DNA of 64,000 nucleotides from Symbiodinium microadriaticum. Lineage: Eukaryota; Sar; Dinophyceae; Suessiales; Symbiodiniaceae. The stretch spans positions 213,011-277,010 of the forward strand of contig LSRX01000674.1 of NCBI GenBank assembly GCA_001939145.1, given 5' to 3'. Below are positions 44,212-57,346 of the stretch, piece by piece. The notes beneath the pieces are model-generated. The model did not search any database, was not told the origin of the DNA, and was given only the letters and a program-made list of their open reading frames with translations. Position 1 is the first letter of the stretch. Every line of letters starts with the position of its first letter. A program made the translations under genes and the position numbers.

Positions 44212-47200
44212 GCTTGGTTACCTTTTGGGTTCACCTAGGGGCTTTGAGGACTGGAGGGGAGTAGGGTTTCGGGTTGAAGGGTTCAGGGTTTAGTTTTAGG
44301 TCCAGGTTAGCGGAGTTTTTGCCGGAGGTGAGGCGGAGAGGGTCCTAAAGGTGCAGCGTTTGGGGCCTGGATCGGGGCTGCCGGTCAGAGGAGAGGAAGA
44401 GCACAAGCCGGAATCCCCACATATCCTCTCATGCACAGCTGCAATCAGTAGTCCTGTAGAAGTTGCAACAACAGCAATGGGTTCAGGGTGTAGGAAGTAG
44501 AAAGACAGAATGTACCGACAATAGTAACGCCAATGGTAATAATGATGGTAATCATCATTCGGATCCTTTAGACGAAGCCCTCGTATGTTTCTTCTTTTCC
44601 AGTTAGCGCATCGGCGATCTGTTTTTTGGACAGTTCCGGACTTTTCAAGAGCAACCCGTACGCGCCGAAAACCGAACCGGGGCTTTCAATACAAGCCGAA
44701 CAAAAAGATTCGCCCACCCCTTCCCCCTCTCAAAAACACAACATACAAAGGAAGCAACTAACACAGGAGCAACAGCTTAAGCTCTAGGAAAGTTATCGGC
44801 GGCTGCCGACTGCCAGGTGCCAGTCCTATCACGACAACAAGTATTGCATGGCGCCCAGAGTGGAGTCCATCTTCCCTAAACCCTAAAGCCCCAAGCCCTA
44901 CACCCCTAAACCCTAAACCATACACCCTAAACCCTAATTTAAGGATTACATTGGGTTTTTTGGGTCTCTGGGACTTTAGCGTTTTACAGTCCAGAGATCC
45001 AGACTTTCGGGTCGAAGGCTTAATCGTAATACAGTGCATATCTACATACACATCACATGTGTGTATATATATATATATACATACAGAAAATACTGACTGT
45101 CATACCTCTATATATACATATATATATATATATATAATTACACATAAATGATATACAAGGTCTAGGCTGCGCGCCCTGAGGCCTAAAGTGATCGGAGCCT
45201 CGCAGCACCAAGTGCTAAGTTGTTAATCCTCGGGAGAAACCCCAAACCCTAAACCACCCAGAAGCTCATCATCGGCAGCAGTCAGGGTAAAACAGACAGA
45301 CTTCGGACCCACACGTTGCTGCTCCTGCTCCTCCTCCTCCTCCTCCTCCTACTAGTTACTACTACTAGTTACTACTGCGACGACGACGACGACTACTACT
45401 CCTGCTCCTTCTGCTACTCGTCTTTCTACTCCCAACTCCTACTCCTAGGTAGTACGTGTAACAATGACAGCATCTGGAGGCCAAGGCAGCAAAGCCGAAA
45501 CCTACAGTGCTTTCCTGAACTTGAACCCTGGGAACCTAAAGCTTGAACGTAAGACGGCAAGTTCCCAGATGCTGAACCCTCAACGCGCGAAGCCCCCATC
45601 CCCCAATGAATTCCCGCTGCTGCCAGAAGTTGTCTTAGGTGATCGAGCGAACGGAGTCTTTTTCGGTACAAAGACCGTCGTGGCCCAAGCCTAACCCGCA
45701 GCATTGCATATTTTTGAATACCTGAAGCCCCAAACCACCAGACCACCAGAAATCTGGATTTTCGAATTCAGAGCTTTGGGTTCTTGGCTTCGCTCTCAGT
45801 AGCTCTTGTCTGAGTTTGAAGGGAACCTACCCTACACCCCCGACCCTCAAAGAGGGAGTTCAGGGTTCTTAGGGCTCTTGCGCCACACATGCGGGGTCTC
45901 GCTGCCAGTCGAAGGCATTCCAACAAAGGACACGGACCCTAAGTAGTAGGATCCTGTATTCAAGGAACTCCCCCGAAACCCTAAACCCTAAACCCATACC
46001 CCAAAACCCCTAAACCCCCAGAAGGCTTCCAGCACATCAGGGTCTCTGCGGGCATTTTTGACAACTTCCGCAGGGAAGATAAAAGCCTTCAACGATTTGC
46101 TCTGCACCCCAAAACCAGAAGCTCTGGAACGATTGAAATTCTCCACGTTCAAAAGCCCAAAGCGACTTATGATTTTGATTTTAGGGTAGCTTCAACTCTA
46201 AATTTCCCCTAAAAGCAACCTAAGCCCCAAACCCTAAACTCCGAAACCCAAAGCTGAACCCCACACCTTAAACCCTAAACCCTGAACTCCTAAACCCACC
46301 ATCCCCAAGCTCCCTCCCCACGGGCCAGGCCTTGATGTTGTACCACGCCGGCCCGGACTCTCCGGCTCAGGTGTGCTGCTACTGCGGTGGTGGGGTCATC
46401 CAGGACCGGGTTGGGGGTTTCAGCGGCTTGAGGGTTCAGGGATGTTTAGGGTGCAGGCGGGGTTTAGGACCCCGAGCATTGAACCAAGGACACCAAAGGG
46501 GAATTTCAACCAAAGGGTAACTTCAAACGGCAGGGAGGGATCGGATTTGCTTGCTCAATAGGGTTGCAGGTTGCGTTTTCATGCTAAACAAACGATTAGA
46601 TGCATGTTCACATGTATGCTTGTATAACCGTATATGCATGCATGCATGCATGGATGTATTTATGTATGTAGTGCAATGTAACACAATGTAATGTAATGTA
46701 ATGTAATGTAATGTAATGTATTGTAATGTATTGTAATGTAATGTGATGTAATGTAATGTAATGCAATGCTATGAAAGCTACTGTCTACTGTAAAGTAATG
46801 TAATGTCATGTAATGTACTGGAATGGAATGTAATGTAATGCCATGCAATGCAATGCAATGTAATGTAATGTAATGTAATGTAATGTAATGTAATGCAATG
46901 CAATGTATGTTTTGTAATGCTATGTATCCTAATGTTGTGTTATGTTGTGCTGTGTTCTGTTCTGTTCCGTTATGTTATGATGATATGCGATGTTATGGTA
47001 TGTTATGTTGTGTTATGTCATGTTATGCTGCGCTATGCTATGTATATACTATATGTATGCATGTCTGTATGTCTGTATGTCTGTATGTCTGTATGTATGT
47101 CTGTATGTCTGTATGTCTGTATGTCTGTATGTCTGTATGTATGTCTGTATGTATGTATGTATGTATGTATGTATGTACGCATGTAGGTATGCATGTATGC

Positions 47201-50200
47201 ATGTGTGTACGTATGTATGTATGGATGGATGGATGAATGGATGGATGGATATCTGTGTGTCAAAGAAAGAAAGAATGAATGAATGGATTAACGAATGAAC
47301 AAATGCATGAATGAATATACGACGTTCTGCATGCATGTACTGTGTACGTATGTGTGTCTTCATATATGTATGTATGTGTGTATATATATATATACAGATG
47401 TAGAGAGAGAGAGAGAGAGAGACAGACACAGACAGAGAGAGACAGACAGAGAGACACAGACCGAGAGAGACAGACGGACTGACAGACAGCAAGTTGTGGC
47501 TTCGCTCAGACCCCACGTGTGGCTACTACTCACCCTCTCTCTCTCTCTTTGTTTGCACGTTTCCGGAGGCTCTTTACATCAACGACCCCCCGCCATCCCA
47601 ACATACAGGGGATCGGCAGGCAAGTCTGCAGATTCGATGTGGGCCCATACCCCCGTCACCGGTGATCATGCCTCCGACCTTGGAGAGATTTTCGGGCTTC
47701 CACCGGGTTAGGATTCGGCTCCTGGCCCTTTGCGTATCGGGTTCCAAAAAGCCGTCGATCTGAGGCATGACACCGCAATTTTGGAGGCTCGTTATGGTAG
47801 CGTGTCCCAGAACCCCATTCAAAATTATTAAGGCCCCTTCTGTACGCCGGTCTTACAAGAATCTCAAGGTCAAGGTAGAGGGGGGGGGGGCTCTGCGAGG
47901 GTTGTCATTGCAAAAAGGCACCAGAACTGCCCGGGATGGCAGGAGTGCGACGAAATGTGTCGCCTGCTGAAGAAGCACGAAGCAAGTGAGATTGAGCCTG
48001 GGCCCCTGCTGTAGTTTAGGTTTTAAGGTTTAAAGTTTAGGCTTGTGGGTTCAGGGCTTGGGCTTTGCTATTGTTTGGGGTCTAGGGCTTAGCGCCCAGG
48101 AAGCCCTATTCAGCAGTGCAAGGAGTTGAAGGTCTCGATCATCTCCCAAATTCGCATTTGAGAGTGGCCGTGCTCATACAAAAAACGAAGAAGAACAATG
48201 ACTATACGAGCAACACTGAGACAATAATGCTTGCAACGACAGGCATCATGATTATGAGAACTTCCAAGCAGCCGAAGAAAATTGGATTCCAGGCAAGAGC
48301 CCTTTAAAGGAGCCCCCTTAAAGCCTTGGAGGAACCCATAAAACCGAACCCCCCCCCCCCAAAAAAAAAAAAAAAAAACCAACGGTTAGAGGGAAACCCT
48401 CAAGGCCGAAGCCCTAGGGTTCAGGGCAGAGCTTAGGGTTTTGGGTTCAGGATGCGGGATTTAGGGCTTAGGGTTCATTGTTTAGGGTTTAGGGTTCAGG
48501 GCTTAGGGTTTGAGGGTTCAGGGTTCAGGGCTTAGGGTTGAGGGTTCAAGGTCAGGGGGGAGTCGCAGACTGTAGGGCTTAAGGCATCAAGGCTTCTAAG
48601 GGCCTAGGGTTGAGGCTCGAGGCTTTGGGGACTAGTGCCGGCTCCAAACCCCAGATGGAGAGACCCAGGGGCTTTAGGCTTTAGGGTTTAGGGTTAGGAT
48701 TTAGGGTTTAGGGTTTAGGGTTTAGGATTTAGGGGTTGTAAGGTTTAGGGTTTAGGGTTTAGGATTTAATGTTTAGGGTTTAGGGTTTAGGATCGCCTCT
48801 GCTACTCCCCGCGTCTCGGCCGAGATCCAAGTTCGATGCCATGAGAGACGCTGCAGGTGCGCAGGGCTTCGACGCATCAGGGTTTGGGATTTTCTCATCG
48901 AGGGATTTTGGGGTTGAGGGTTCCTTTGTTTGAGGGATCTACTATAAAAGATACCACGAACGTACTATTGGCTTCTAGGGTTTAGGGTTATGAGTTTTAA
49001 GGTGGTGTTTGAAGACTCTCGCGAGAGTCATCCTGAATCCGAAACACTTAATGATAGCAGCAAGCAGTCTTGACAAATGCAGCAGCTTCCGTTTCTTGAA
49101 ATCGCCAAAGCCGAGGTTTTGGAGATTTATGCACGGAAAGTAACAGGGTGCCCTTTGCGCCCACACCTTCATAGTAACGCGCAAGGCAGCCGTTTTCGAA
49201 ACCCTTGCAGTAACCTTAAAGGGCCCCTTTCTAGAATCCCTTCTAGTGCTCCTTATGCAACACCCTCAGCCCGAGATCCATGAAGACCCAGGCCCAAAGA
49301 CTGAAGCTCTTCACGCCAAGTGAAACCGAAGAGGTGTCCCAGGACTCGAGGCTTTAAGGTTCGGGGAAGATCTGTTCATGGCTCGGGCGCTTTAGGGTTT
49401 AGGGTTTCAGGGTTTAGCTCAGCTTGAATCAAACCGCATGGTAACCGGTTTAGAAACCCTTAGAGGAGCCCTTTGAAGCAATCCTACTGGTACTCCTTAA
49501 GCCCTGAACCCTAAAACCCTAAAACCCTTAAGCCCTACAACCCTACAACCCTACAACCCTAAAACCCTAAAGCCCCAAACCCCAAACTCCAAACTCTTTA
49601 AGGTGCATCTTAAAGCACAGCAGGCGATGCCGTCACAGAGGCTGGGGCCGCCTCCATGGCCTCAATGGCCCGGCCTCCCAGAAGCCTTTTTGGATCGTTT
49701 TTAGGGTTTTAGGAGTTTTAGGGGGTTTGGGGTTTTCGGGTTTTCGGGGTTTTCGGGTTTTAGGGGCTTTAGGGTTTTAGGGTTTTAGGGGCTTTAGAGG
49801 TTTAGGGGCTTTAGAGTTTTAGGGTTTTCGGGATTTCAGGGTTTAGGGTAGAGCTGCTGTAAGGCAATGTGATGCTTCTAGAAGGTTTCTAGGTTTAGGG
49901 TTTGAGGTTCAGGGAGGTGGAGGGATCATCGGTGTCGGAATGATAACATACCGCCGAAACCCTGCTTAAATTATCAAGGCGCCTATATGGCAAGATAAAA
50001 CTCCGAAGAACTGTACCTTAAAGGATCTCAAGGATAGAAACCCGCAAATTGAAATCTGTATCCTACCATTATACTTCTGTCTGTCTGTCGGTCTGTCTGT
50101 CTGCCTGTCTGTCTGTTGAGGCTCTTACAACTTCGTAGTTCGAAAGTGTAAGCAGTTCCATCGCTCTGGAGTTGTTATTCGCCCTGATTTTTTCTTCGTG

Positions 50201-53200
50201 GGATCGCAGTCATGCAGAGTGGCAGATCTTAGCAGTGGTGCGATGTTGGTCGTTTTCTGAGTTGTAGACACCGTAGCAGTGCTGTTACAACACGTCGGCA
50301 TGGCTCGTCATGTTTTTGGACCCAGTTCTCGAGAAATAAACTGCAGGGTCTTGGGTTTCAGGTCCAAGGCTTAGAGCTAAGGGGCTAGAGCATTAAGCTT
50401 GAAAGTGACATGTATTTCGTACCCTCAACTAGCGTGCGAGTCGAGTCCAGTTTGAACTGAGGAAGCTGCTCACATACCTGTAACGTCAACACCTCGCCTT
50501 CAGCCCATCATCGTAAGATTTGAACACTAACCTTTCACAGCCCCTGACCTCTGAGGTCAAGCAGATGAACGTCGAGCCTGCGGTTGTTGCCACCGGGAAA
50601 ATCACAACGAGTTCTGCGCACGAATATCAAGTTCTACGACGAAAATGACGACGTCGACGACGGCGAGGACGATGATGAGGACGACGATGGGGACGACGAC
50701 GAGGACGACGACTGCGACTACGACGACGACTACGACGACGACGACAAGGACGACGACGACGAGTGCTACCGCTACCGCTGCTGCTGTAATTACTGCTACG
50801 GCTGCTGCCACTACCACTACTGGTTGGCCCTGGGCTTAGGTCATGAAGTCAGTAAGGCTTGGGGGTTTCGGCTTTCGGAGTTGTCATTGCACCGTCTGAA
50901 TGATTCATGGAACTCTTGTAGTAGCCGTAGCTCACAGTACCCGTCAGTACCCCTGATTGAAACCTCAGCGTAACCGTAGAGTAGCCTTGTAGTTTGAAAG
51001 TTCTCAAGTTGTCCAGCTAACACTGCCAGTCAGTGCCTTTGTGTGTAAAGTCGGGCTCTGCAAGTACTAGCAACCCCATGGGAACCAGACGCATCTCAGT
51101 CTCAGAGCCTAAAGTGATGAATTTAGTTGCTAGGCTCTTGTTTGCAGGCGTTTTAACCCTAGCTGCCAGGCAAGCATGGAGGAAGCTCTGGCGCGCCTGC
51201 ATGCACACAGCTCCAAGATGCTGAAGGAGGCCTGTCTTCAGCCTGCTCCGGTTTAGGCTTTAGGGTTTACGATTTAGGGTTTAGGGTTTTAGGGTTTAGG
51301 GGACCTGCACTTGGGCTACAGCCCCTCCTAATTGGGTAGCAACCTTAGCCCCAAGACGTCCAAACACCTTGAACCTCTCCCGTCCTTCTTTACGCAAGGA
51401 GCAAGCGGAATGAGCCTTGATCAGTAATCTACGGGTCGAAGAATTGGCACAAATCCTCCCTAATCATCCCTATATAACGGTAGTCTTGTATCATACCTCA
51501 AAACCTTCTGATCCCCTAAACCCTAAACCCTAAATCCTATAAGCCCTAAACCCTACACCCTAAACCCTAAACCCTATAAGCCCCATAAACCCCATAAGCC
51601 CTATAAACCCCCTAAACCCTATAAACCCTAAGCCCTAAACCCTAAACCCTATAACCCTAACCCCTAAAACCCTAAACCCCATAAACCCCATAAACACTAT
51701 AAGCCCCATAAGCCCTATAAACCCCCTAAGCCCTAAACCCTAAACCCCATAAACCCCAAACCCACGGCCCCTGGGATGAAGCCAGGACCTTGCGGCGGAG
51801 GAGTCGGAATTCGAGCGGATGGCTGCAAGCTCTGCCTTGCACTTGAGGGGCTTTTAGTGGGGGGTTTTAGGAGGTTTAGGAGGTTTTAGGGGTTTTAAGA
51901 GGTTTAGGGGTTTTAGGGGTTTTAGGGTTTTAGGGTTTAGGCTTCACGGGTTTGGGGTTTTAGGGTTTAGGGGAATATAGGGGCCTTAAGAATTACCTAT
52001 ACTGTTTTGGGGGTTCCTTATTGTAGCTATAGTATTCTATACCCCAAGACCCTATTCTGATGATGAAGGTCCCTACATTAGGGTTTAGACTTTAGAGTTT
52101 GGCAAGTGCATCTTCGGCATCTGCTGGCGTGCACACTCGGGGCGTGTTCTTCTGAACCCTGAAGCCTGAACCCTGAACCGTGAACCCTAAGCCTCCGAAG
52201 CCTCAACACCAAGCTATCTGAGCGCGCCCTGGTTACGTCCTAAACCTAAGCCCGAAAAAATTCCCTTACCGAACCCAGGTTTGGGGATGTAGGGTTTAGG
52301 GACCTTTTTTTTTTTTCCCCTAAGGGATACAATCTTAGCAGGGTTTAGGGCTTTAGGGGTTTAGGGGCCCTAATCCCTAAATGCTACGATCTTAGGCTTT
52401 GGGGGCTAAGGGTTTAGGGCCTCGGTCCGCAGCAATTGCTAGTTGTCAGGTCCTGTCGCCGAAGGCTGCTACGTCGGAAACGGTACCTCGGAATTGCTTT
52501 GGGGTCCTTTTTCAGGGCGACAGTTTGAGTGTTCCGAAGTTGCGCGTTTTTTGGGAACATGCGGCTTGCAAGCCCCCTGTTGTGGTAGACATGATCGGCT
52601 GAGGCTCAGGGTCTGGTGCCGAACCCCAAACTTCACAAAGTCTTCAACCTTACAGTCTGGACGGTACTTCAGGAGCCCGATATAGGGGCTTACCCCTAAA
52701 TCCTAAACTCTAAGCCCTATGGGACCGGCTGAGGGGTTACACATAGAGGTCGACCCTAATACCAACGCGTAAACAGGTGGGGTCTGAATCCATAGTTCAT
52801 TTTAGTTCCATTCAATTGTATCAAACCCTTTAATCACGGCCTGTAGTTTGTTTTAAACAAACAATCTTGAAACCCTATATAATTAACCTTGACAGCAGTC
52901 CCCTAAACGCATAGAAAACGTATCAAGCACTTATATTATTAAACCTATCAATCAACACCCTATAGACAAAAGCCAGGCTCTACTTTCAGCTTATTAAGTT
53001 CCCCAAAAAACCCTCCAGATAGAACCCATTAAGACCCTTAAAGGACCCCTTCAAAGAACCCTTCAAGGAACCCTTCCAGGAACCCCTCAAGGAACCCTTC
53101 AAGGAAGCCTTAAAGGAACCCTTAAAGGAACCCTTCAAGGAACCCTTAGGAAACCTTAGAAAACCTTAAAAGGAACCTCTTAAAGGAATCTGTTTCTCTG

Positions 53201-56200
53201 CAAGTCGCGATGACAGGCTTCCATCGCTTCCAAAGCCGCCGAAGCGCTCGGGGTCCAAGGATGTCTGTTTGGGGGTTTTAGGGTTTAGGGGTCTAGGGGT
53301 TTAGGGGTTTAGGGTTTAGGGTTTAGGGGTTTAGGGTTTAGGAGTTTAGGGTTTAGGGTTTAGGAGTTAGGGTTTAGGGGTTTAGGGTTTAGGGTTTAGG
53401 AGTTAGGGTTTAGGGGTTTAGGGTTTAGGGTTTAGGGTTCAAGGATTCTTTTCAGATTTTGGGCTTAGGACTTGGGTTTAGACGTTAGGGTTTGGCGGGA
53501 ACGGGGATGCTATTGTTTTTGGGTCTATGTGCGATCTGAAACCACTAAAATGTTAGTATAGGGGGACTTTGAAAATCCTCATGTTATTCCGTAGCTTTCT
53601 TGAGTATAAGAACTAGTACACCCCAAACGCTACTCTAGTTATTTTTGGCCCTATATGAACTACTTCGTGCATGCTCAAAAACCAAAGGTGAAAGAAGGAG
53701 GGAGCATGCCCGAGTTATCTTGCAGGTCGTCAACGTCGCTGTTGTTGCCCAGGTTGTTACCGATGTCTGCAATAAAGATTCTCACAAGGAGCCCCAAACA
53801 ATCATATTGCTAGTTAGTTCGGTTCTTATCCTGCCAGGGGTTTAGGGTTGTGGTGATAGTGAGAAGTCAACGGTACATATAGATTCCATCTAGATGCTGG
53901 TTCTGTTTTACACTGCTCCTTTGCTACTGCTGTTCTCATCAGAACCAGCATACTTCTCATATTTATCAAGAGGAGCATCAGAATAGTGTTCTCGTCCATG
54001 ATCATCTCAACTACTTGCAGACATCCTAAACTCTAAACCCCAAGCCCGAACGCCTGTAAATCGCAAAGTGGATCTGCCCAGGCAGATGCTCAAGAGCCTC
54101 AAGCACCTGGATGGTGACCCAGGGATACCCAGGGCATGCCTCCCAACGGTTGATGACATAAATCCTGCATTACCTCAACTAAGGGGCCTAGACTATGGGA
54201 GATATGGTATTTTCCTAGTCGTTATGGGTTACCTGAAGGACCCTAAACTATGGGAATTATGGTAAGTTCCCTATCATGGGTCATGCAGATTTATATCACA
54301 ACCCTATCCATAGCAGGCCACTGTAATATAGGGGCCTCCTCAATACTTACCCTTTTCTCTTCCCTAAGGTTCCTTATTACTTTATGTATACTATAAAGGA
54401 GCGCAAAACCCTATTCCAATCATTCAGGCCCTACATTAGGGCTTTGATCATGAGAATAGGGTTTGATTTTGCGGGTGTATCAGAGTGTAGTTATGCAGGG
54501 GCCGGCAGGGGATACCATCCGATAATAACTGTCAAGCCCTCAACAGCCCTACCCTGAGACTTCCTGAAACCTAGAGAGCCTTGAGCCTGCACATCCTGAA
54601 TCCCAGGCAGCCTCCAGCCTGAGCTATCCCCCCCCCCCCCCCCCCCCCCNNNNNNNNNNNNNNNNNNNNNNNNNNNNNNNNNNNNNNNNNNNNCCCCCCG
54701 CCCCGCAACTCTCATCACAGTTTATCGAAGCTCTATAGCACCCAGAAAGCAAGCAAGGCACGAGCCAATTACTCCCAACATAGCACGCCCACAGACCCCC
54801 ATGAATGTAGCCCTTCTGCAGTAGTAGACTTGTAGACGGACAACGACGGGACCCTAGTTTAAGCATAAACGCATCCTTAACATAAGGAGCCCTAGATAAC
54901 TTGAACAGAATGATATTTTCAGAAACCATACAAAGTCCAACAGAACCAGTCAAACACTTAAATACCCAAAGAACCAGCTAAAATTAAACCCAGTCGCGTA
55001 TATAATCCTGAAAGTCTGAAAGCAGCCCTTATAGCAACCCTTCTTCGGGCTCGAAATAGCTGCTGCCAGCGGCCACCGCTTTAAGCCGCGAGCCTGGCCT
55101 GTCTTATGTGCCTTTAATATAAGCGCTTACTTGGCGTTTTCTTTAAGGGAGGGTTCTTATATGGTATTAAGGGCTTTAGTTGCATCTTCTTGTTTTTTGG
55201 TGGGCTTTCCCAACACTGTGGTTACCTTGTGCAGTGGACTCTAAAGTAGGGATCCGTTGATTTCCGGTCCGAACGGTGTGCTTTCAAGATCCCGGTCGGA
55301 TCTTTGGGAATAGCCCCCCTAAACTTTAAACCCGAAGGTCCCTCCTAAACCCGGAGATCCTTCCTAAACCCCCGAGATCCCTCCTAAACCCGGAGGTCCC
55401 TCCCTGAAGCTTGACGTGTTCGGCAACGGTGAGGTCCCTTTTAGGTGCCCCGGAATACTATACTACGGCCCTTATCAAAAAAGGACACTACCACGTAGGG
55501 TTTCGAGTTTCGGGTTCCGGGTTCCCCTCCCCCGCCCCCATATGGTATCCCCCATTTGGTCATCCGCTCTCCCCGCCCTGTGGAACAGCTTGGGCCTGGA
55601 GCTTGCGTGTGAAATGGTCGGGTGGTTTGGTTTAGGCCTTTTTTCAATGGTTGTGCCTGCGATGATCCCCTCCCCCCCCGTGGAGCGGCTGGGGTCTTCG
55701 AGCTTCGGAGCTTACTGGGTTGTTGCTAAGGGATTCTATTGAAGTTACTACAATATGGATCTATAGTACATAAAATGGTTTCCTTACTATGGTAACTTAC
55801 CCAGTTTAGTCCCCCTCCCCCCGTCTCGACTCTCTCTGAAACAAGGCCCTCCGCACAGCCGCCCGAGGCTCTAGACCCGTGTATTTGGGGGGATACCATA
55901 TGGGGGCCAGAACGCACAGCGCACAACACAACCACATGTATGTATGTACGGATGTATGTATGTATGCATGCATGCATGTATGTATGTATATATACACATG
56001 TTGTTGATGCCCTTCTCTCAAAAGCCCGGCAATTGATGGCCAGGCTCGTGACTCAGAGCTACAGTTTTGGCTGGAAGCTCAGCTTCTTTCACTTTCATTA
56101 GTGTTCTTTTGGACAATACTTTTCAGTCCTATCATATGTTAATATGAATAATAATAATAGTAATAAACCTCCGGGGGATTAGTAGACGTATTGTGTGCAT

Positions 56201-57310
56201 CTGTGTCTCCGAGGGCCTTGTAGCCTTAGGGGTTCCAGGAGTTCGATGGCATAGCCGTTACTTCCAGGGCTGGTGGTTCTCAGGGGTTTAGGGCTGAAGG
56301 CTTCTAGGACTCTAGGAGTTTCGGGGTGTAGGGTTTAAGAGGCCCTGAATACGTCCGAAAAGTCTAAATCCTAAACCCAAACCCTTCCCTGAGCCCTAAG
56401 CTCGAAACCATCTTTCAGTTTCGAGATAGCTAAATCTCCATATCGTTCCGGAGAATTTGAATGCTTGCATGGGCCGTTCAGAGGAGAATGGACACCAAAA
56501 TGCACACGAAATGATAGCATCCTCACTATAAGCCACACCTGTCCACACAGACTTTCTTAACAAGCCAATAACCAGGTGATGACAGCATGCCTTTCTTTCA
56601 ATCGGGCCCACCATGTCAGGGTATGGTCTTCGAGGTCTCAGGTGCCCCAGACCCTAAACCACTAAACCACTAAACCACCAAAGCCCCTAACCCCTCAACC
56701 CCTAACCCGTAACCTCTACATCCCTGGTAGAAAGCTGGTCTCGGTTTCTGGTGCCGACTATGAATCCTTCAGCCTTCTGACCCAAACCGTTGGGCCCTCA
56801 ATATGGGGAGGAGGGCCTTGGGGTATACCATCTCTTACAAATATGAAGGGATACCATCCCATACATATATGGAGGGACTTCTACTAAGGATATGACAACA
56901 CCCGATGTGTTTCAGCCCTTGCTGGCAGCACCTGCACCGGATAGTAACTCTTAGAGATGCCCTAAACCCTAAATCCTAAAACCCTAAACCCTAAAGCCTA
57001 AATCCTAAACCCTAAACCCTAAACACCCTCAACTTCTCAGCCCTGAGCCTTGGCAGTCGAACACCTGAAACCCCTAGGTCCCCCCAGGCCCTGAAGGTCA
57101 AGGCCGTCTGCCTCAACTGGGTTTTAGGTATTCGGTCTCAGGGTTTAGGAGAAACACAATGCAAAGACCGGCGAAACAACCCGATAAACCGCTTGTTTAG
57201 GGCCGATTAGAGCTTTAGCAGACTATACTACATAAGATGTGCATATGTAACTGTGTTTGTGTGTGTGTATGTATGTATGTGTGCTTGTGAGTATGATGTG
57301 TATGTGTATA

Positions 57311-57346
<36 letters not shown>

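Larger units (their letters stand above)
48162..51169. other. Spacer or introns, mostly repeats
   Basis: Telomere-like arrays (48415-48560, 48665-48792, 49500-49590, 49690-49850), a CTGT tract (50090-50116) and a GAC-type tract (50640-50770). Only the 49624 candidate was noted. Confidence 0.5.
54114..57087. other. Repeat-rich stretch, no exon recognised
   Basis: Holds a family C fold-back (55744), a TATG microsatellite (55936-55990) and CCCTAAA units (56955-57030). The open frame 55416-55742 lacks any motif. Confidence 0.5.

Noticed and set aside
47033..47516. His/Tyr/Thr-rich frames on both strands
   Set aside because: Translations of tetra- and octanucleotide satellites.
49077..49283. Open frame including FLEIAKAEVLEIYARK
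   Set aside because: Plausible helix but no acceptor or donor context and no phase partner.
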